Positions 41,907-53,160 of a stretch of DNA of 64,000 nucleotides are shown here, piece after piece. The notes beneath the pieces were generated by a model. It was not told where the DNA came from, did not search any database, and saw only the letters and a list, made by a program, of their open reading frames with translations. The translations under genes were made by a program, and so were the position numbers. The DNA is from Euleptes europaea (taxonomy: Eukaryota; Chordata; Lepidosauria; Squamata; Sphaerodactylidae): contig NC_079328.1 of assembly GCF_029931775.1 (NCBI RefSeq), positions 13,763,001 to 13,827,000 of the forward strand. The letters run 5' to 3'. Each line of letters opens with the position of its first letter. Position 1 is the stretch's first letter.

Positions 41907-42390
41907 CAGTGCCGCCTTAACAGCATTATGGCCCCCTGGGCAAACCAGTGTGCTGGGGCCCCTACGACAACCACTCACAGGAATAAAAAGTAAATGTTGT
42001 CGAAGGCTTTCACGGTCAGAGTTCATCGGTTCTTGTAGGTTATCCGGGCTGTGTGACCGTGGTCTTAGTATTTTCTTTCCTGACGTTTCGCCAGCAGGTG
42101 CGAAAAAGTAAATGGTCGATAATATTAAACATATATTTATTTTATTGGGACTTCAACAAAACTGCAATACTAACCCAGGGATACTAAATCAGAGGCAAAT
42201 CACAATGTCCATTTGTAACACAATAACATTGCAGCAAATATTATTTTATAGTTTAGTATAGTCTTGACTACTGTGTAGTAGTATTTATTTATGGCAAGTC
42301 ACTTAGCATACACAGATTGGCATAGGACCTCTATGCTCGTGGGGCCCCCGGGCAAGTGCCCATCCGACCCATGCCATTAAGATGGCCCTG
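41907..42390. mobile_element. M4 hAT element, 484 bp
   Basis: TIRs CAGTGCCGCCTTAA and ttaagatggccctg. Perfect target duplication gttagggt at 41899-41906 and 42391-42398. It carries a small PLE insertion. No transposase frame is present. Confidence 0.9.
41996..42102 (-). mobile_element. Short Penelope-like fragment (PLE-J) inside M4
   Basis: 107 bp with a perfect 11-bp target duplication aaaaagtaaat (41985-41995 and 42103-42113). The minus strand starts cgcacctgctggcgaaacgt, the GAAA side of a hammerhead-like motif, so the copy is truncated inside that motif. The rest matches a repeat that I recall as common in squamates (gttgtcgaaggctttcacgg). Confidence 0.65.
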
Positions 42391-42515
42391 GTTAGGGTGG
42401 GGAAAAAGTGACTGGCCCAATATGACCCAGAAAACTTCCAAGACAGAGTAGTGATTTGAACCCGGGTCTCCCAGATCCTAATCTAGCACTCTAAGCACGG
42501 CGCCAAACTGGCTCC

Positions 42516-42905
42516 TGGTCCCTGGTTTCTTGCTCAACACAGATCTGCATGAGCAAGCTAAACGTGACACAGACCTGCATGTATAACTGCATTCCAGAAG
42601 AAGATTTGGGCCACCCCAAATTAAGCACCCCCATGACTGACTGTCCTCTTCAAAGTGGCCCCCGGTTGTCACCAGCACAAAGCTTCATGGTTGCACTTCA
42701 TGCGGAAGTGTGTGATGTCCTTTGGGCAACCAGTGGCAGGTTTTGCTCCCTGAGAGCAGTTTTGGGTCAGCCCAAATTGTACAGCCCCATGACAGGGAGC
42801 CTGTGAAATGTTCCACCTCAAACCCTTTTCTACTGTCCATTTAACACATGATGCTCCTAGGCAGTGCTAAAAATTAAGGAACGAATGGTGTTACATTCCC
42901 AAATC
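42516..42905. other. No gene seen
   Basis: About 390 bp. It includes two similar short segments (gccaccccaaattaagcacc and cagcccaaattgtacagccc) but no recognised element. Confidence 0.35.
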
Positions 42906-42909
42906 AAGT

Positions 42910-43092
42910 TTCCAGGATCAGAGGAGCATGCCTATTGAATTAGGTGCTATGGAACACAGGCAGGACAATACTGCTGCAGTTTTCTTGTTTGTGGGCTTCC
43001 TAGAGGCACCTGGTTGGCCACTGTGTGAACAGACTGCTGGACTTGATGGGCCTTGGTCTGATCCAGCAGGGCCTTTCTTATGTTCTTAAGGC
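42910..43092 (+). mobile_element. CR1-B LINE 3' end
   Basis: From ccaggatcagaggagcatgc to tgatccagcagggcctttct and ttatgttctta. Confidence 0.85.
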
Positions 43093-43203
43093 CAAATTGT
43101 TCATCCACATGACCGGCAGATTACGCCCCACAGTATGTTCTTAGGCACAGAGTTTGCTTTTGTGCAAGTCGCTCGAAAGCATCGTGCCATTTATTCCCAA
43201 TAT

Positions 43204-43435
43204 AAAGGTAAAGGGTAAAGGTCCCCTGTGCAAGCACCGGGTCATTCCTGACCCATGGGGTGATGTCACATCCCGACGTTTCCTAGGCAGACTTTGTTTA
43301 CGGTTTGCCAGTGCCTTCCCCAGTGGTCTTCCCTTTACTTTCCAGGGGAACTGATCTCTGTTGTCTGGAAATCAGTTTTTGTTCCAGGAGAGCTACAGAT
43401 TCCCCCATCCCTAGGGAGACTAGCAGCCTTGCTTG
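43204..43435 (-). repeat. SINE-A 3' part and M1 interior fragment
   Basis: 43204-43325 is the reversed end of SINE-A (ggtcccctgtgcaagcaccg). 43343-43435 is an M1-like interior (ggggaactgatctctgttgt). Confidence 0.6.
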
Positions 43436-44690
43436 TCCAGGAACACTTACCCTCTCCGCCCCCAACTCAAGAGGCACCTGCCATAGTTGGAATGCATTTG
43501 GTTTGATCACACAGCCACGACTCTTACAGTTGGCAAGGCACTATTTTAATTTTTAATTTTAATTTTTGTTGTTATGTTTTCCTTAAGACTTAAGTCACTG
43601 AGGTTACTGAAAAGCACCCCCTCCCCCTCCACGTTCCTTGAGAGCTGAAGAAGCAAGTATTCACATGCAGAGAGATAACGGAGCTCCAACCATCACCTAC
43701 TCAGCGCTGGGTCAAACTGATGACATTTTTTAAAAAGCAGATGACATGAGTAATTCCCTGTGTCATAATGGAAAAATTACAGGCATTCCTTTCTGGAACA
43801 GATTGTTTTTTGCCCCGAAAAGTGAGCAACTGTGAAGGTAATCGCTGCCCCTTGTGTTATAAAAAACGAGGCGTTCAATGCCCAGGGACTGCGTAAAAGA
43901 ATGGGTTATTCATTCACGGGAGTACCTTTTTTGAACATTTCTTCTCTAAGAATGGGCTAAATATCATACACTGAATCTGACCTTTGCCAGTTCTTGCATT
44001 CTGAGGACAACCAGTGTGAAAAAGCCCCTTGGCTGACTCCTGTTGAGGCTAGATGAGGCCGCAAGCCTGCTGCCCATTCCTTCCCTTCTGAGAATTTGTT
44101 TGTTTGTTCCTGCCCTTTATGCAGATTGCTTGTTACAGTACTATCTTTCAAACGGCTTGAAAAGGCACTCGAGTTCATGCAACTCTAGTGTGCGGAGTAC
44201 TAGATGTGCAAAAGAACCTGTAATTGGGAGGAGAGTAACGAAGAATTGTTATTGCCTCCTGTATTGAGAGTAAAGTTCTAATCTTCGTTCCCCCTCATGC
44301 TAATCTTTGTTTCTCCATGACTAATAATACACCTCTTTTTGTTCTCAGACTTGCTCATAGAGAATGCACTGGAGGCCTCTTTGTCTAGGAAAGATCGAGG
44401 TTCGTTGGCATAAACTGTGGCATTGCCTCACCGCCCAGCTATGCCAAGAAATTAATTCCTCTCCTGTGAATGTAACCGTAGCAGGAAGAATGACATTCTG
44501 TGTTGGCTCCTATGAGATCCATGTATGGGCGACCCAGCAGGGAATGATGCATGATCTCTTACCAAACAATTAAGTTTGTGCATGGGACCAAAAAAAAAAA
44601 TCAGGTCATCCAAAAATGATGGTGGTGCACTAGAAGTGGTTACTTTTGCAACTTTTCATATCTCACATCTCATTTAAACTGTGCCACCAA
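43436..44690. other. No gene seen
   Basis: About 1.25 kb without a recognised repeat. Open frames are short and unsupported. Confidence 0.4.
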
Positions 44691-44899
44691 TAGGGTTGCC
44701 AGCCTCCAGGTACTAGCTGGAAATCTCCTGCTATTACAACTGATCTCCAGCTGATAGAGATCAGTTCTCCTGGAGAAAGCGGCCGCTTTGGCAATTGGAC
44801 TCTATGGCATTAAAGTCCCTCCCCTCTCCAAATCCTGCCTTCCTCAGGCTCCGCCCCATAAATCTCTAGGTATTTCCCAACCTGGAGCTGTCAACCCTA
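44691..44899 (-). mobile_element. M1 hAT miniature element, complete
   Basis: Reversed, TAGGGTTGCCA to TGTCAACCCTA. Target duplication gccaccaa (44683-44690) and accaccaa (44900-44907), 7 of 8. Confidence 0.9.
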
Positions 44900-44907
44900 A
44901 CCACCAA

Positions 44908-45910
44908 GCTAGGCAATGCTGCTACACCTGCTTACTGTGTACACATGTGCACTTTGCCTCTAGGCTATTGCTCATGGGCATGATAACTAAACAAGCACAG
45001 GTGCTTGCATTGGTAGAAGCTTAGTGTATACAAGACGATCCATACATACAAAGCTACACAGGTGGTTGTTGTGGTTCCGGCATCACCAGCAAGACTCCTG
45101 CTTTCCGTGTCCTCCTCCCTCGCTCACTGACGTGATGCCATCAGCATCCAACACCAACCATTATTGGTGGCTGATTATATGCTGCTCAGGTATCCCCAAC
45201 CCTTACTGAAGCACTGCACACTTTACCATGCACAGACCACAAATAGGAGCCAAGGCAAATTCCCTTCCTACTCCAAGATGGCCTTTCTTTGTCTTGGTTT
45301 TTGCAGACACTGGCTTTGCAGACATAAAAGCTTGACAAAGCAGTGCCTCCCAGCGTGCTAGTTCACCCACACTGACTAGTCATGCTCCTTCCATCTTGCT
45401 GTTCACCTAAGAGGATATATAATAATCAGATCATTGTAATACAGACATTGGTCATGTATGCATGGGAGTTTTACCTGAGGTTCTGTCAGGTTCTTCACTG
45501 AAAGCAAGATCCAGACAGGCTCTTGACATGAGTTCAGGCCGAGTTCTGGCCACAAGTCAAGACCTTGGTTCCCAGGGTTTGGAAGCTCCTGTGTATACTT
45601 TGTTAGTACCGGTTATCACAGCTGTGGCGTGTTTTGTCTTTCTTCATGGGAACTGCTTATCTCGCTGTTGCCTAGCAATGTTTATCTTATGCTCAAGTCC
45701 TAATGTTTTTAAGCAGATAACCTGTACTGGGTCTCCATTGCTAACCTTTCCTGCCTGCGTGCAGTCAGTTTCTTTTATTTGCCTTTTAGTTCCTAAAAAG
45801 ATTACTGCTTCAGATCTACCTGTCTGGATGAGTTTGCTTGAAGGATACTAGGGGCAGACGCCTGACACTTTGCTTGCTGTACCTACGCTTTCCTGTTGGG
45901 AGTCTATGCA
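44908..45910. other. No gene seen
   Basis: About 1 kb of unique-looking sequence. A 129-codon plus-strand frame at 45462-45851 has no recognisable domain. Confidence 0.4.
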
Positions 45911-45913
45911 CCA

Positions 45914-46378
45914 GCAGTCTCCAAGCTCAAATCAGGAAGTATTTTAATCCCCCTGAAATGCTGCTTTGTAATTGGCTGTAGTGAGAGAAAAGTCCCCCCA
46001 ACCCAATTGCTGCATAAAAAAAGCATTTTAAGAACAAAAACAAAAATTGGTGCTATTTGAAAGGAACAGGGGAAGAATGCCAAGAAAGCAGGAAGTATTT
46101 TAATCCCCGCCCCTTGACATGCTGCTTTGTAATTGGATGTTTGCATGTTGTGAAAGAAACCAAACTTCTGTGTCCCGCACTTTGCCTTAGGCATTGGGAT
46201 TTCAAGTAAGATGAGCTCAGGGGAGATGGAAGAATTGGGTTAATAGAGGGATGGGAAGTCCCAGGATTTGTGAGGGCTGGCAGCAAGATCATCTCTAATG
46301 GAGGGAAAACTCATGCATAACTCCAAAGAACAACTGAGACAGATGGGGGGTGAATGTGAGTGAAAGTACCCATGCATA
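45914..46378 (-). repeat. Family R repeat, copy 2, with an internal duplication
   Basis: The segment aggaagtattttaatccccc and tgctgctttgtaattgg occurs twice (45935 and 46090). The right end reads tacccatgcataaacgac, the reverse of the start of copy 1. Confidence 0.6.
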
Positions 46379-47608
46379 AACGACCATTGATGGAGCTGAT
46401 TTAGAGCCGGCACAGCCTCCTTCCCGTACCATGTCAGGTATCCAAGACTGGAGCGTGACCCTCACTGGCTGCTCCAGCATTATGGCGACATCTCTGCACC
46501 ATTTGGTAGCATCAACAGTGAACACCTGATCTTTTGCGCAGGGGCATTAGTCATGACTCTGGGGACAGCTCTGAATGCCAAAAATCTGTCAGTTTTGGCT
46601 TTCACAAAATCCAACTGTTCACAGTCCAGGTCTGGAGAGAAGCATGGTCGTCACAGAGCCCTTCAGTGAAAATGAAAATATGGAGGCTCGAAGTATGAGC
46701 ACAGAACCAACACAACGGAAAGATGTAGAATAATTGTCGAAAACCTCACCAGTGCTGGGAGTTGTGTCATCAAGGTCTGAATCCTGAAATACAATTCTAT
46801 TCACAGTAAAATAGGTCTTCCCTTCAGAGTGTTGGCTGGAGATGGCTAGAAGGCATTTCTTACAAAGAAATTTGCATTGCAGCTCTACAAGAAAACTGGA
46901 TATTGAATGTTGCAGAGGGGGTGTTGGAAAATTGAATTGCTAACTTGATGTTACTATTACTATAAATAGATGTCATTGCTCATTGCCACTAAAGTATGCT
47001 AAGAGAGGCTGCATAATCTCACTTTTGAAATTGTTTAGCTCTCCACCTAATACTCCAAGACAGAAAAATAAAGTTTGCTTGATTTATGAAACTGTCTGAA
47101 GCAAAACATGGGGTTAGATCCAGCCAGTTTTTCACTCGGCCTTCTCCAGTTCTCCTCCTGATCCCTCCCGCCGGTCCCATGATCCCCAGCACAGGCATTT
47201 TGGTTGGCCAAAGTGGGGGTTTAGACTAACGATGTGCAAAGGGACGTCATTCGGGTCATTTCTGGCTCACTGACTATTTTGTATTCATTTTTTGCAATTC
47301 CAGTTCAAATTCTTTTCCTGTTTATTCATTTCCACAGGATTCACTGGAAAATACATTTTGCCTTTCAGTCAGTGGGGATGAAATTCTCAGGGCCTTTTTT
47401 CCTCATTTAAGAGAATTTGGGCAGTTGAAGAAAGCCTCCAGCACTGGTAGGACCAATTAGTGGGCACCATTTTGAGATCACTCTGTATTTGAGCAAAGGA
47501 ATACTGGTGGAAAACCCACTGTTGGGGGAAAATGGAATTTCCTGATGCAGATATTCCATCCAAAGTGCAGAAACCTTGGCCAGCCTCCCATTTTTGCAGA
47601 AGGTAACT
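46379..47608. other. No gene seen
   Basis: About 1.2 kb with no recognised element; AT-moderate, open frames short. Confidence 0.4.
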
Positions 47609-47616
47609 TTCTAGAC

Positions 47617-48298
47617 CAGTGGTTCCCAAACTTTTCGGGCCACCACCCTAAGGTTGCCAACCTCCAAGTAATAGCAGAAGATCTGCTATTACAACTGATC
47701 TCCAGCCGATAGATATCAGTTCACCTGGAGAAAATGGCCATTTTGGCTATTGGACTCTATGGCATTGAAGACCCTCCCCTCCCCAAACCCCGCCCTCCTC
47801 AGGCTCCACCCCCAAAATCTCCTGCCAATGGCGAAGAGGAACCTGGCAACCCTACACTACCCCCTTGGTTCCACGAACTCAACCCCAGCGGCCCCTACTC
47901 TATCCTATAAAAAGCATTATTCAAAATAGGGGTTTGCATGACGCACTGAAGAAGAGCAATAAAATTTCATGACGCACTGAAGAAGAGCAATAAAATTTCA
48001 AAACAGTAAATTGCACATCTATTCAAAAACAAATTAAAACTTTTTAGTTGAAATTTATTCAACAAAACTGATGAACTTGATCCAGTGGTACCAGCTCTTC
48101 AAAGTCTGGGAATTTTTTTTTTATAATCTCCACCAAATTTGCCAGCATGGTGCCATCGCTTGATCTATTGCAAATTAATGAACAGCACAGCTGAAGGGAC
48201 TCACCTCCAGCGCCCCCCCTGCTTCCCTCTTACCTCTTAGTGCCTCCCCAGGTAATCCCACCCCCAGGGGGTGGTACTGCCCACTTTGGGAACTACTG
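47617..48298. mobile_element. M5 hAT element with a nested M1
   Basis: TIRs CAGTGGTTCCCAAACTTTT and actttgggaactactg. Perfect target duplication ttctagac at 47609-47616 and 48299-48306. About 476 bp without the M1. Includes a tandem duplication of about 30 bp (catgacgcactgaagaagag, at 47938 and 47968). Confidence 0.9.
47649..47854 (-). mobile_element. M1 element nested in M5
   Basis: Reversed copy, taaggttgcca to ggcaacccta. Target duplication caccaccc (47641-47648) and cactaccc (47855-47862), 7 of 8. Confidence 0.9.
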
Positions 48299-48652
48299 TT
48301 CTAGACAATAGAGAACCCACAAAGACTTTCGAGGGGAGCATCTCATTCACACTCCCTGTTTCCCTTCCCTGAAAGCTCCCACAGCCTTTTCTGTTCCCTT
48401 CTTTCCCTCCCAAGCACCAGCCAACCAACCTTTACCTGCATCCCTGTCTACAGCTTTCCCTCCTCCTCTCCCCCAGTAGGTGGAATAACTCTGGCCAGGT
48501 TTTGCAGTGAGGGACCTGCAAGGACTTGCGAGGGGCACCTCATTTCCCCTGTATAACCTTCCCCAAATTATTTCTTCTTTCTGTCCCGCTGGTAACCCCC
48601 ACATCCTTATCTTTCTTTGATCCTTCATTCCTTCACGCCAACAACATACCTT

Positions 48653-48960
48653 TCAGTGAGGTGTAGTGGTTAAGAGCGGTGGTTTGGAGCAGTGGACTCT
48701 GATCTGGAGAACCGGGTTTGATTCCCCACTCCTCCACATGAGCGGTGGACGCTAATCTGGTGAACTGGATTTGTTTCCCCACTCCTACACATGAAGCCAG
48801 CTGGGTGACCTTGGGCTAGTCACACTCTCTCAGCTCCACCTACCTCACAGGGTGTCTGTTGTGGGGAGGGGAAGGTGATTGTAAGCCAGGTTGATTCTTC
48901 CTTAAGTGGTAGAGCAAGTCGGCACATAAAAACCAACTCTTCTTCTTCTTCTTCTTCATC
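48653..48960 (+). repeat. SINE-C, full length with a double head
   Basis: ggtgtagtggttaagagcgg, gagaaccgggtttgattccc, then a second head-like segment cgctaatctggtgaactgga, and the tail ataaaaaccaactcttcttc with CTT repeats. Confidence 0.85.
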
Positions 48961-48974
48961 TGCTCGCCATCTTC

Positions 48975-49145
48975 AGCTTTATTTTTTATTTCATTTATAC
49001 TCCACCTTTCTCCGCAATGGGGACCCAAAGCAGCTTACGTCATTCTTCTTTCCTCCGTTTATCCTCACAACAATCCTGTGAAGTAGGTTAGGCTGGGTCT
49101 CCCAGATCCTACCTAGAGTGAAAATCTAACCACTATATCTCACCA
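48975..49145 (-). repeat. SINE-L part
   Basis: Reversed; tatactccacctttctccgc, ggggacccaaagcagcttac and tctcccagatcctac. Confidence 0.65.
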
Positions 49146-49572
49146 GCTCTTGTGGGGTGGCCGCTGTTGAACAGTAGCAAGCAGCCAGGTTTGGATGAGT
49201 AAGGGATGTTGCATGGTCCCAAGTCATCTGATGGTTGCTGTTGGGTTTAGCCCCAATGAGTCCTCCTTCAAAGGCCAAAACAGCCCTGGAAAGGGCCCTG
49301 CCCCTCCTCTGGCAGTACTGTTGCGATTGTCTAGTTACCTCCACAATGGCCATGGAGATATAGTTTCTTCAAGGTACAGGAGATGCTTCTAGGATTTCGC
49401 CGGGAAGGGATTAAACCACTCAGTGTTGTTTTTTGTTTGTTTGCTTGTTTTAAGATTCCAGATTTCTCTGCAAACCTGGGGCTTTTCTCGGGATTGCAGA
49501 AATATTTGTCCTGCTGGTTCATGGCCAACACCAATGCAGCAGTCACAAAAGCTGCAACTGTATCCTGGGACT

Positions 49573-49720
49573 TTTGAGATTATTTTATTATTTGCTTTAT
49601 TCATACCCTCCCTTTCTCTCCAGTGGGGACCTAAAGCAGCTTACAGCATTCTCCTCTCCTCCATGTTATCCTCACAACATTTCTGTAATGTGTAAAGTTA
49701 CACATTACACTCTCCATCCA
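49573..49720 (-). repeat. SINE-L part
   Basis: Reversed; ctttctctccagtggggacc, ctaaagcagcttacagcatt. The sequence between the two SINE-L parts (49146-49572) shows nothing recognised. Confidence 0.65.
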
Positions 49721-49821
49721 ATCCTGTTACTGTACAGGGTCGAAGTTGGTATCCACATCAGGTGGATGCCAGAGGCTAAACCAGGGGCCTTTCAGCCATA
49801 AAGTAATATATCAGATTATGG

Positions 49822-50030
49822 TAGGGTTGCCAGGTTCCTCTTTGCCACCGGTGGGAGATTTTTGGGGCAGAGCCTGAGGAGGGCGGAGTTTGGAGAGGGG
49901 AAGGACTTCAATGCCATAGAGTCCAATTGCCAAAGCAGCCATTTTCTCCAGGTGAACTAATCTCTATTGGCGGGAGATCAGCTGTAATAGCAGGAGATCT
50001 CCAGCTAGTACCTGGAGGTTGGCAACCCTA
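49822..50030 (+). mobile_element. M1 hAT miniature element, type copy
   Basis: 209 bp, TAGGGTTGCCAGG to TTGGCAACCCTA. Perfect 8-bp target duplication gattatgg at 49814-49821 and 50031-50038. This copy defines the family: TIR of at least 11 bp, 8-bp duplication, no coding capacity. Confidence 0.97.
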
Positions 50031-50038
50031 GATTATGG

Positions 50039-50500
50039 GGTCCCTTGATCTACAGCCCAAACGCTGTCTCTGTGAATCCTCCTGTTTGCTGAAGCCGAGC
50101 AGGCTGAGATTTCAGCCGATTTCCCAGAATTGCTACATGATGTTCTAGGACTTCACGGTTGTCTCCAGGGAGGCTGTAATAGCAATTTATGCCTCATTGA
50201 ATTCTTGCAGCTCAGAGTGTCTCTTCCTGGGAAAAATAGAGCGCAGCTGTGACCAGGCAGCTCTTGCCTAAGCGAGCCTCATGAGGAAACGGGCCCAGTG
50301 CGTTTTACTGCCATGTGCTGTTAACGCAACGTTTGACTCATCCGGGAAACAGCGCAACAAGCGGCTCACCTTTTGCGGCACAACAACCAAGCTGCCCTGA
50401 GCAACGAGGTGGGAGAGTCATGCGTTTCTCACACCGAGGCATTATGCAGCATTGCCATTCAGGGCATCAGCCTGGATTTTACAAGCCTGTAGCATTCGGT
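50039..50500. other. No gene seen
   Basis: About 460 bp with no recognised element. Confidence 0.35.
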
Positions 50501-50504
50501 ATCA

Positions 50505-50670
50505 AAGGAGCATGCCTATTACATTAGGTGCTATGAAACATAGGCAGGATGCTGCTGCCGTCGTCGTGTTAGTGGCCTTCCTAGAAGCTCCTGGTTGGTC
50601 ACTATGTAAACAGACTGCTGGACTTGATGGATCTTGGTCTGATCCAGCAGGGCCTTTCTTATGTTATTAG
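50505..50670 (+). mobile_element. CR1-B LINE 3' end
   Basis: aaaggagcatgcctattaca to gatccagcagggcctttctt and atgttatta. Confidence 0.8.
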
Positions 50671-50858
50671 AACGTGTTTCCTTTACTGAGAAAACCCATA
50701 AAATAAAAAGCAGTTCCACCACTTTCTTCAACGGGGCCTTTTCTATTAATATTGAGATTGGTTCATGTGAGGGCCAGAGGTTGAAACGTCTTAAGCCTCA
50801 AGACCTCAAACTTTGGCCCCAAACATTTTAAAAAATCAGTTCTGCAAGCTATGAAAAC

Positions 50859-51366
50859 TAGGGTTGCCAACCTCCAGGTGGTAGCTGGAGACCTCCCGCT
50901 ATTACTACTGATCTCCGGGTAAGAGATCAGTTCCCCTGAAGGAAATGGCCTCTTTAGTAATTGGACTCTCTGGCATTGAAGTCCCTCCCCTCTCCAAACC
51001 ACGCCCTCCTCAGGCTCCACCCCCAAAATTGCCATTTTGCTATTTTAATGCTTTTAAAGAATTTTAAATTTTGCATAGCGCTTCTAATAAATTATATTTG
51101 TAATATTTCTACATAGACTTATATAATTGCCATTTTGCTATTTTAAGGCTTTTAAATAATTTCAAATTTTGCATCGCGTAAATATATTTTTGCATATAGT
51201 CTAATAAATTATATTTGTAATATTTTTACATAGACGTATATAAATCTTCCTCTCACCCAACCTCGGGTACCCAGCTTTTGTTTTTAGGTTGGGTTTCATT
51301 CCCCCTTTTTTTCTTCCTCCACCCCCAAAATCTCCAGGTATTTCCCAAGCCGGACCTGGCAAACCT
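50859..51366 (-). mobile_element. M1 element split by PLE-I
   Basis: Outer target duplication atgaaaac (50851-50858) and gtgaaaac (51367-51374), 7 of 8. The PLE lies in the interior, within ccacccccaaaat. Confidence 0.9.
51030..51317 (+). mobile_element. Penelope-like element end (PLE-I), partly tandem
   Basis: A 288-bp insert flanked by a 14-bp duplication tccacccccaaaat (51016-51029 and 51318-51331). The PLE tail segment attgccattttgctatttta occurs twice in tandem. The end cacccaacctcgggtaccc matches PLE-F. Confidence 0.8.
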
Positions 51367-51374
51367 AGTGAAAA

Positions 51375-52480
51375 CCAACAACACCAGAAGGCAGATTGAA
51401 AGCTCTTCACATATTTCAAGCACATGTCACTGAAGTGCTTGGAGTCAGTGAGAAGTGAGACAGGAGAGACGTTTTTTGAAGAAGGTGCGCATGAGGGTGA
51501 TGAGAATTGGGGAGACCCCATTGTGTGGCTTCTGTTTTGAAGAAAAGCTTGGCTCTGGAAGGTATTGAGACCAAGACTGAATAGAGAATACAGTTTAAAA
51601 ATGTGGCACGTGGTGAAAGCTATGGGGGGTGGGTGGGGGGGAGAAGCAACATCTTCTGAACAAAGTTCAGCTTCCCTCCCTCCAGAGAGTCTTGGCTGGC
51701 CTTAGCAGTTCAGCATGCTCAGTGGAATATGGAGATACAACTGATGGGCAGGCACAGATTTTCTCTCTTGCTTGTGAACTAGCTCTAAAGCCACAAACTA
51801 GTGAGCAACAAGTCATGAACAGGCACTTTTAGGACGTCAAGGAAAAAACCAGAGGGAAGAGAGAAAAGGCTGCTGTTGACCGTGACAAATACCACCCCCG
51901 GGGCTGAAGTTCCTGATAGCCTAAAAATAAGATAATGGTTTCATTGAAAGACTTTTACACCCTGTAGACAGGGCTTTTCACTGTGCTTGGCAACACTTCT
52001 GTCTGTTTCAGAGGGAAATGGTGAGGTTGCCTGGATTTCTAAAATCTGGCTTAATCCAATCTGCTAAATTTTAGGGCCCCAAACTTCTCCCACAAGTTGT
52101 CCGTCTGTTCGTACGTGGAGGTGCACAATTTCCTGTCTCAGCCAAGGAGCCAACTGTGGATTCCTATCATGGAGAAGAACTGAACGGATCAGTTCTCCTC
52201 TGGACGAGGGAAATCCCACCACCCCGTCAGAAAGTGATTCCTCAGAACATGGAAAAGGAGTGTGTGTGTGTGTGTGGAGATGGTGGTTCTCTACTTGGCC
52301 AAGTAACACGAGGGCTTTCAAAGCATTTCAAAACAAAGGACTCTTGGGAGACTCCCCGCCCCAAAAGTTGGCATCTAGGGCCAGGCCAAGGAAGAAGGCA
52401 TTTATTCTAGTTCCTAGCTGGTGGCAATTTGACTGGGGAGGGCAGGAAGTCCCACATTCAATCTCTGGAATTTCAGGTGA
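51375..52480. other. No gene seen
   Basis: About 1.1 kb. A TG run lies at 52259-52275. Open frames are short and unsupported. Confidence 0.4.
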
Positions 52481-52484
52481 TAAG

Positions 52485-52636
52485 GAACTTAGGGAGTATC
52501 AATGGACCTATGATCGATGGCTACCAACCTGGAGGGCTTTAAGAGGGGAGTGGACATGTTCATGGAGGAGAGGGCTAATCATGGCTACTAGTCAAAATGG
52601 ATACCAGTCATGATGCATACCTATTCTCTCCAGGGC
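52485..52636 (+). mobile_element. CR1-B LINE fragment
   Basis: ggctaccaacctggagggct, ttaagaggggagtggacatg and catacctattctctccaggg. Joined directly to family R sequence. Confidence 0.75.
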
Positions 52637-52835
52637 TATACCATGCCATCTTCCCTTTCCTGATTCGCAGTACAGCACCGTATTTAGCCCGGCTGAAATC
52701 TCTGTGCATAAGGCAAAGTGCGGCGCACGCGAGCTTAGTTTCGCTCACAGCCAGTTCAAAGCAGCACATCTATATGTGGGGATTCAAATATTTCCTGCTT
52801 CCTGGGAGCTCTTTCTGAGCAGGGCAGAGGTGTGT
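52637..52835 (+). repeat. Family R repeat, copy 3
   Basis: gcccggctgaaatctctgtg, then gcaaagtgcggcg and ggagctctttctgagcaggg, matching copies 1 and 2. Confidence 0.6.
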
Positions 52836-52883
52836 GTGTGCTGCCATGTGAAATAAAGGACATACTGGAAGCAAATAAAAAAA

Positions 52884-52889
52884 TTTATT
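52884..52889 (-). terminator. Polyadenylation signal AATAAA, probable DIAPH1
   Basis: The plus strand reads tttatt. It lies at the edge of the repeat-free block, with A-rich plus-strand sequence next to it. I saw no clear canonical signal closer to the stop codon. Confidence 0.5.
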
Positions 52890-52934
52890 AACATTTTAGA
52901 ACAAAATAATTGGCTATCACAAGTCCCCCAAAAC

Positions 52935-53160
52935 ACCCAATACACTATGAATTATAATTTTCGTGAAATATAACTTAACAAAATTACATTAAAAATAAAA
53001 GTTGCAGAGATCCCAGTGTCTGTCACAACATTGCTTGAGGAAAGGGGGACAATTAATACACTACAAATGATAAATCTTTTACGAAATATAACAAAATTAC
53101 AATGAAAAAAAATAAAAGAGGCCAAGATCCCGGCAGCTGGCACAACTTTGGTGCAGGGAA
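52935..53160. repeat. Diverged tandem duplication of about 112 bp
   Basis: Two units share gaaatataac...caaaattaca, aataaaag, gatccc and cacaac in the same order. Similarity is roughly three quarters by eye. Confidence 0.6.

Larger units (their letters stand above)
41595..42515 (-). repeat. SINE-L split by a SINE-5S and an M4 element
   Basis: The left part is ctcacaacaaccctatgagt and the right part is gtgatttgaacccgggtctc and cccagatcctaatctagc. Together they are one reversed SINE-L holding two independent insertions. Confidence 0.7.

Noticed and set aside
47938-47999. CTGAAGA repeated twice, resembling hammerhead cores
   Set aside because: No GAAA or pairing helices follow; it is a local tandem duplication in M5.
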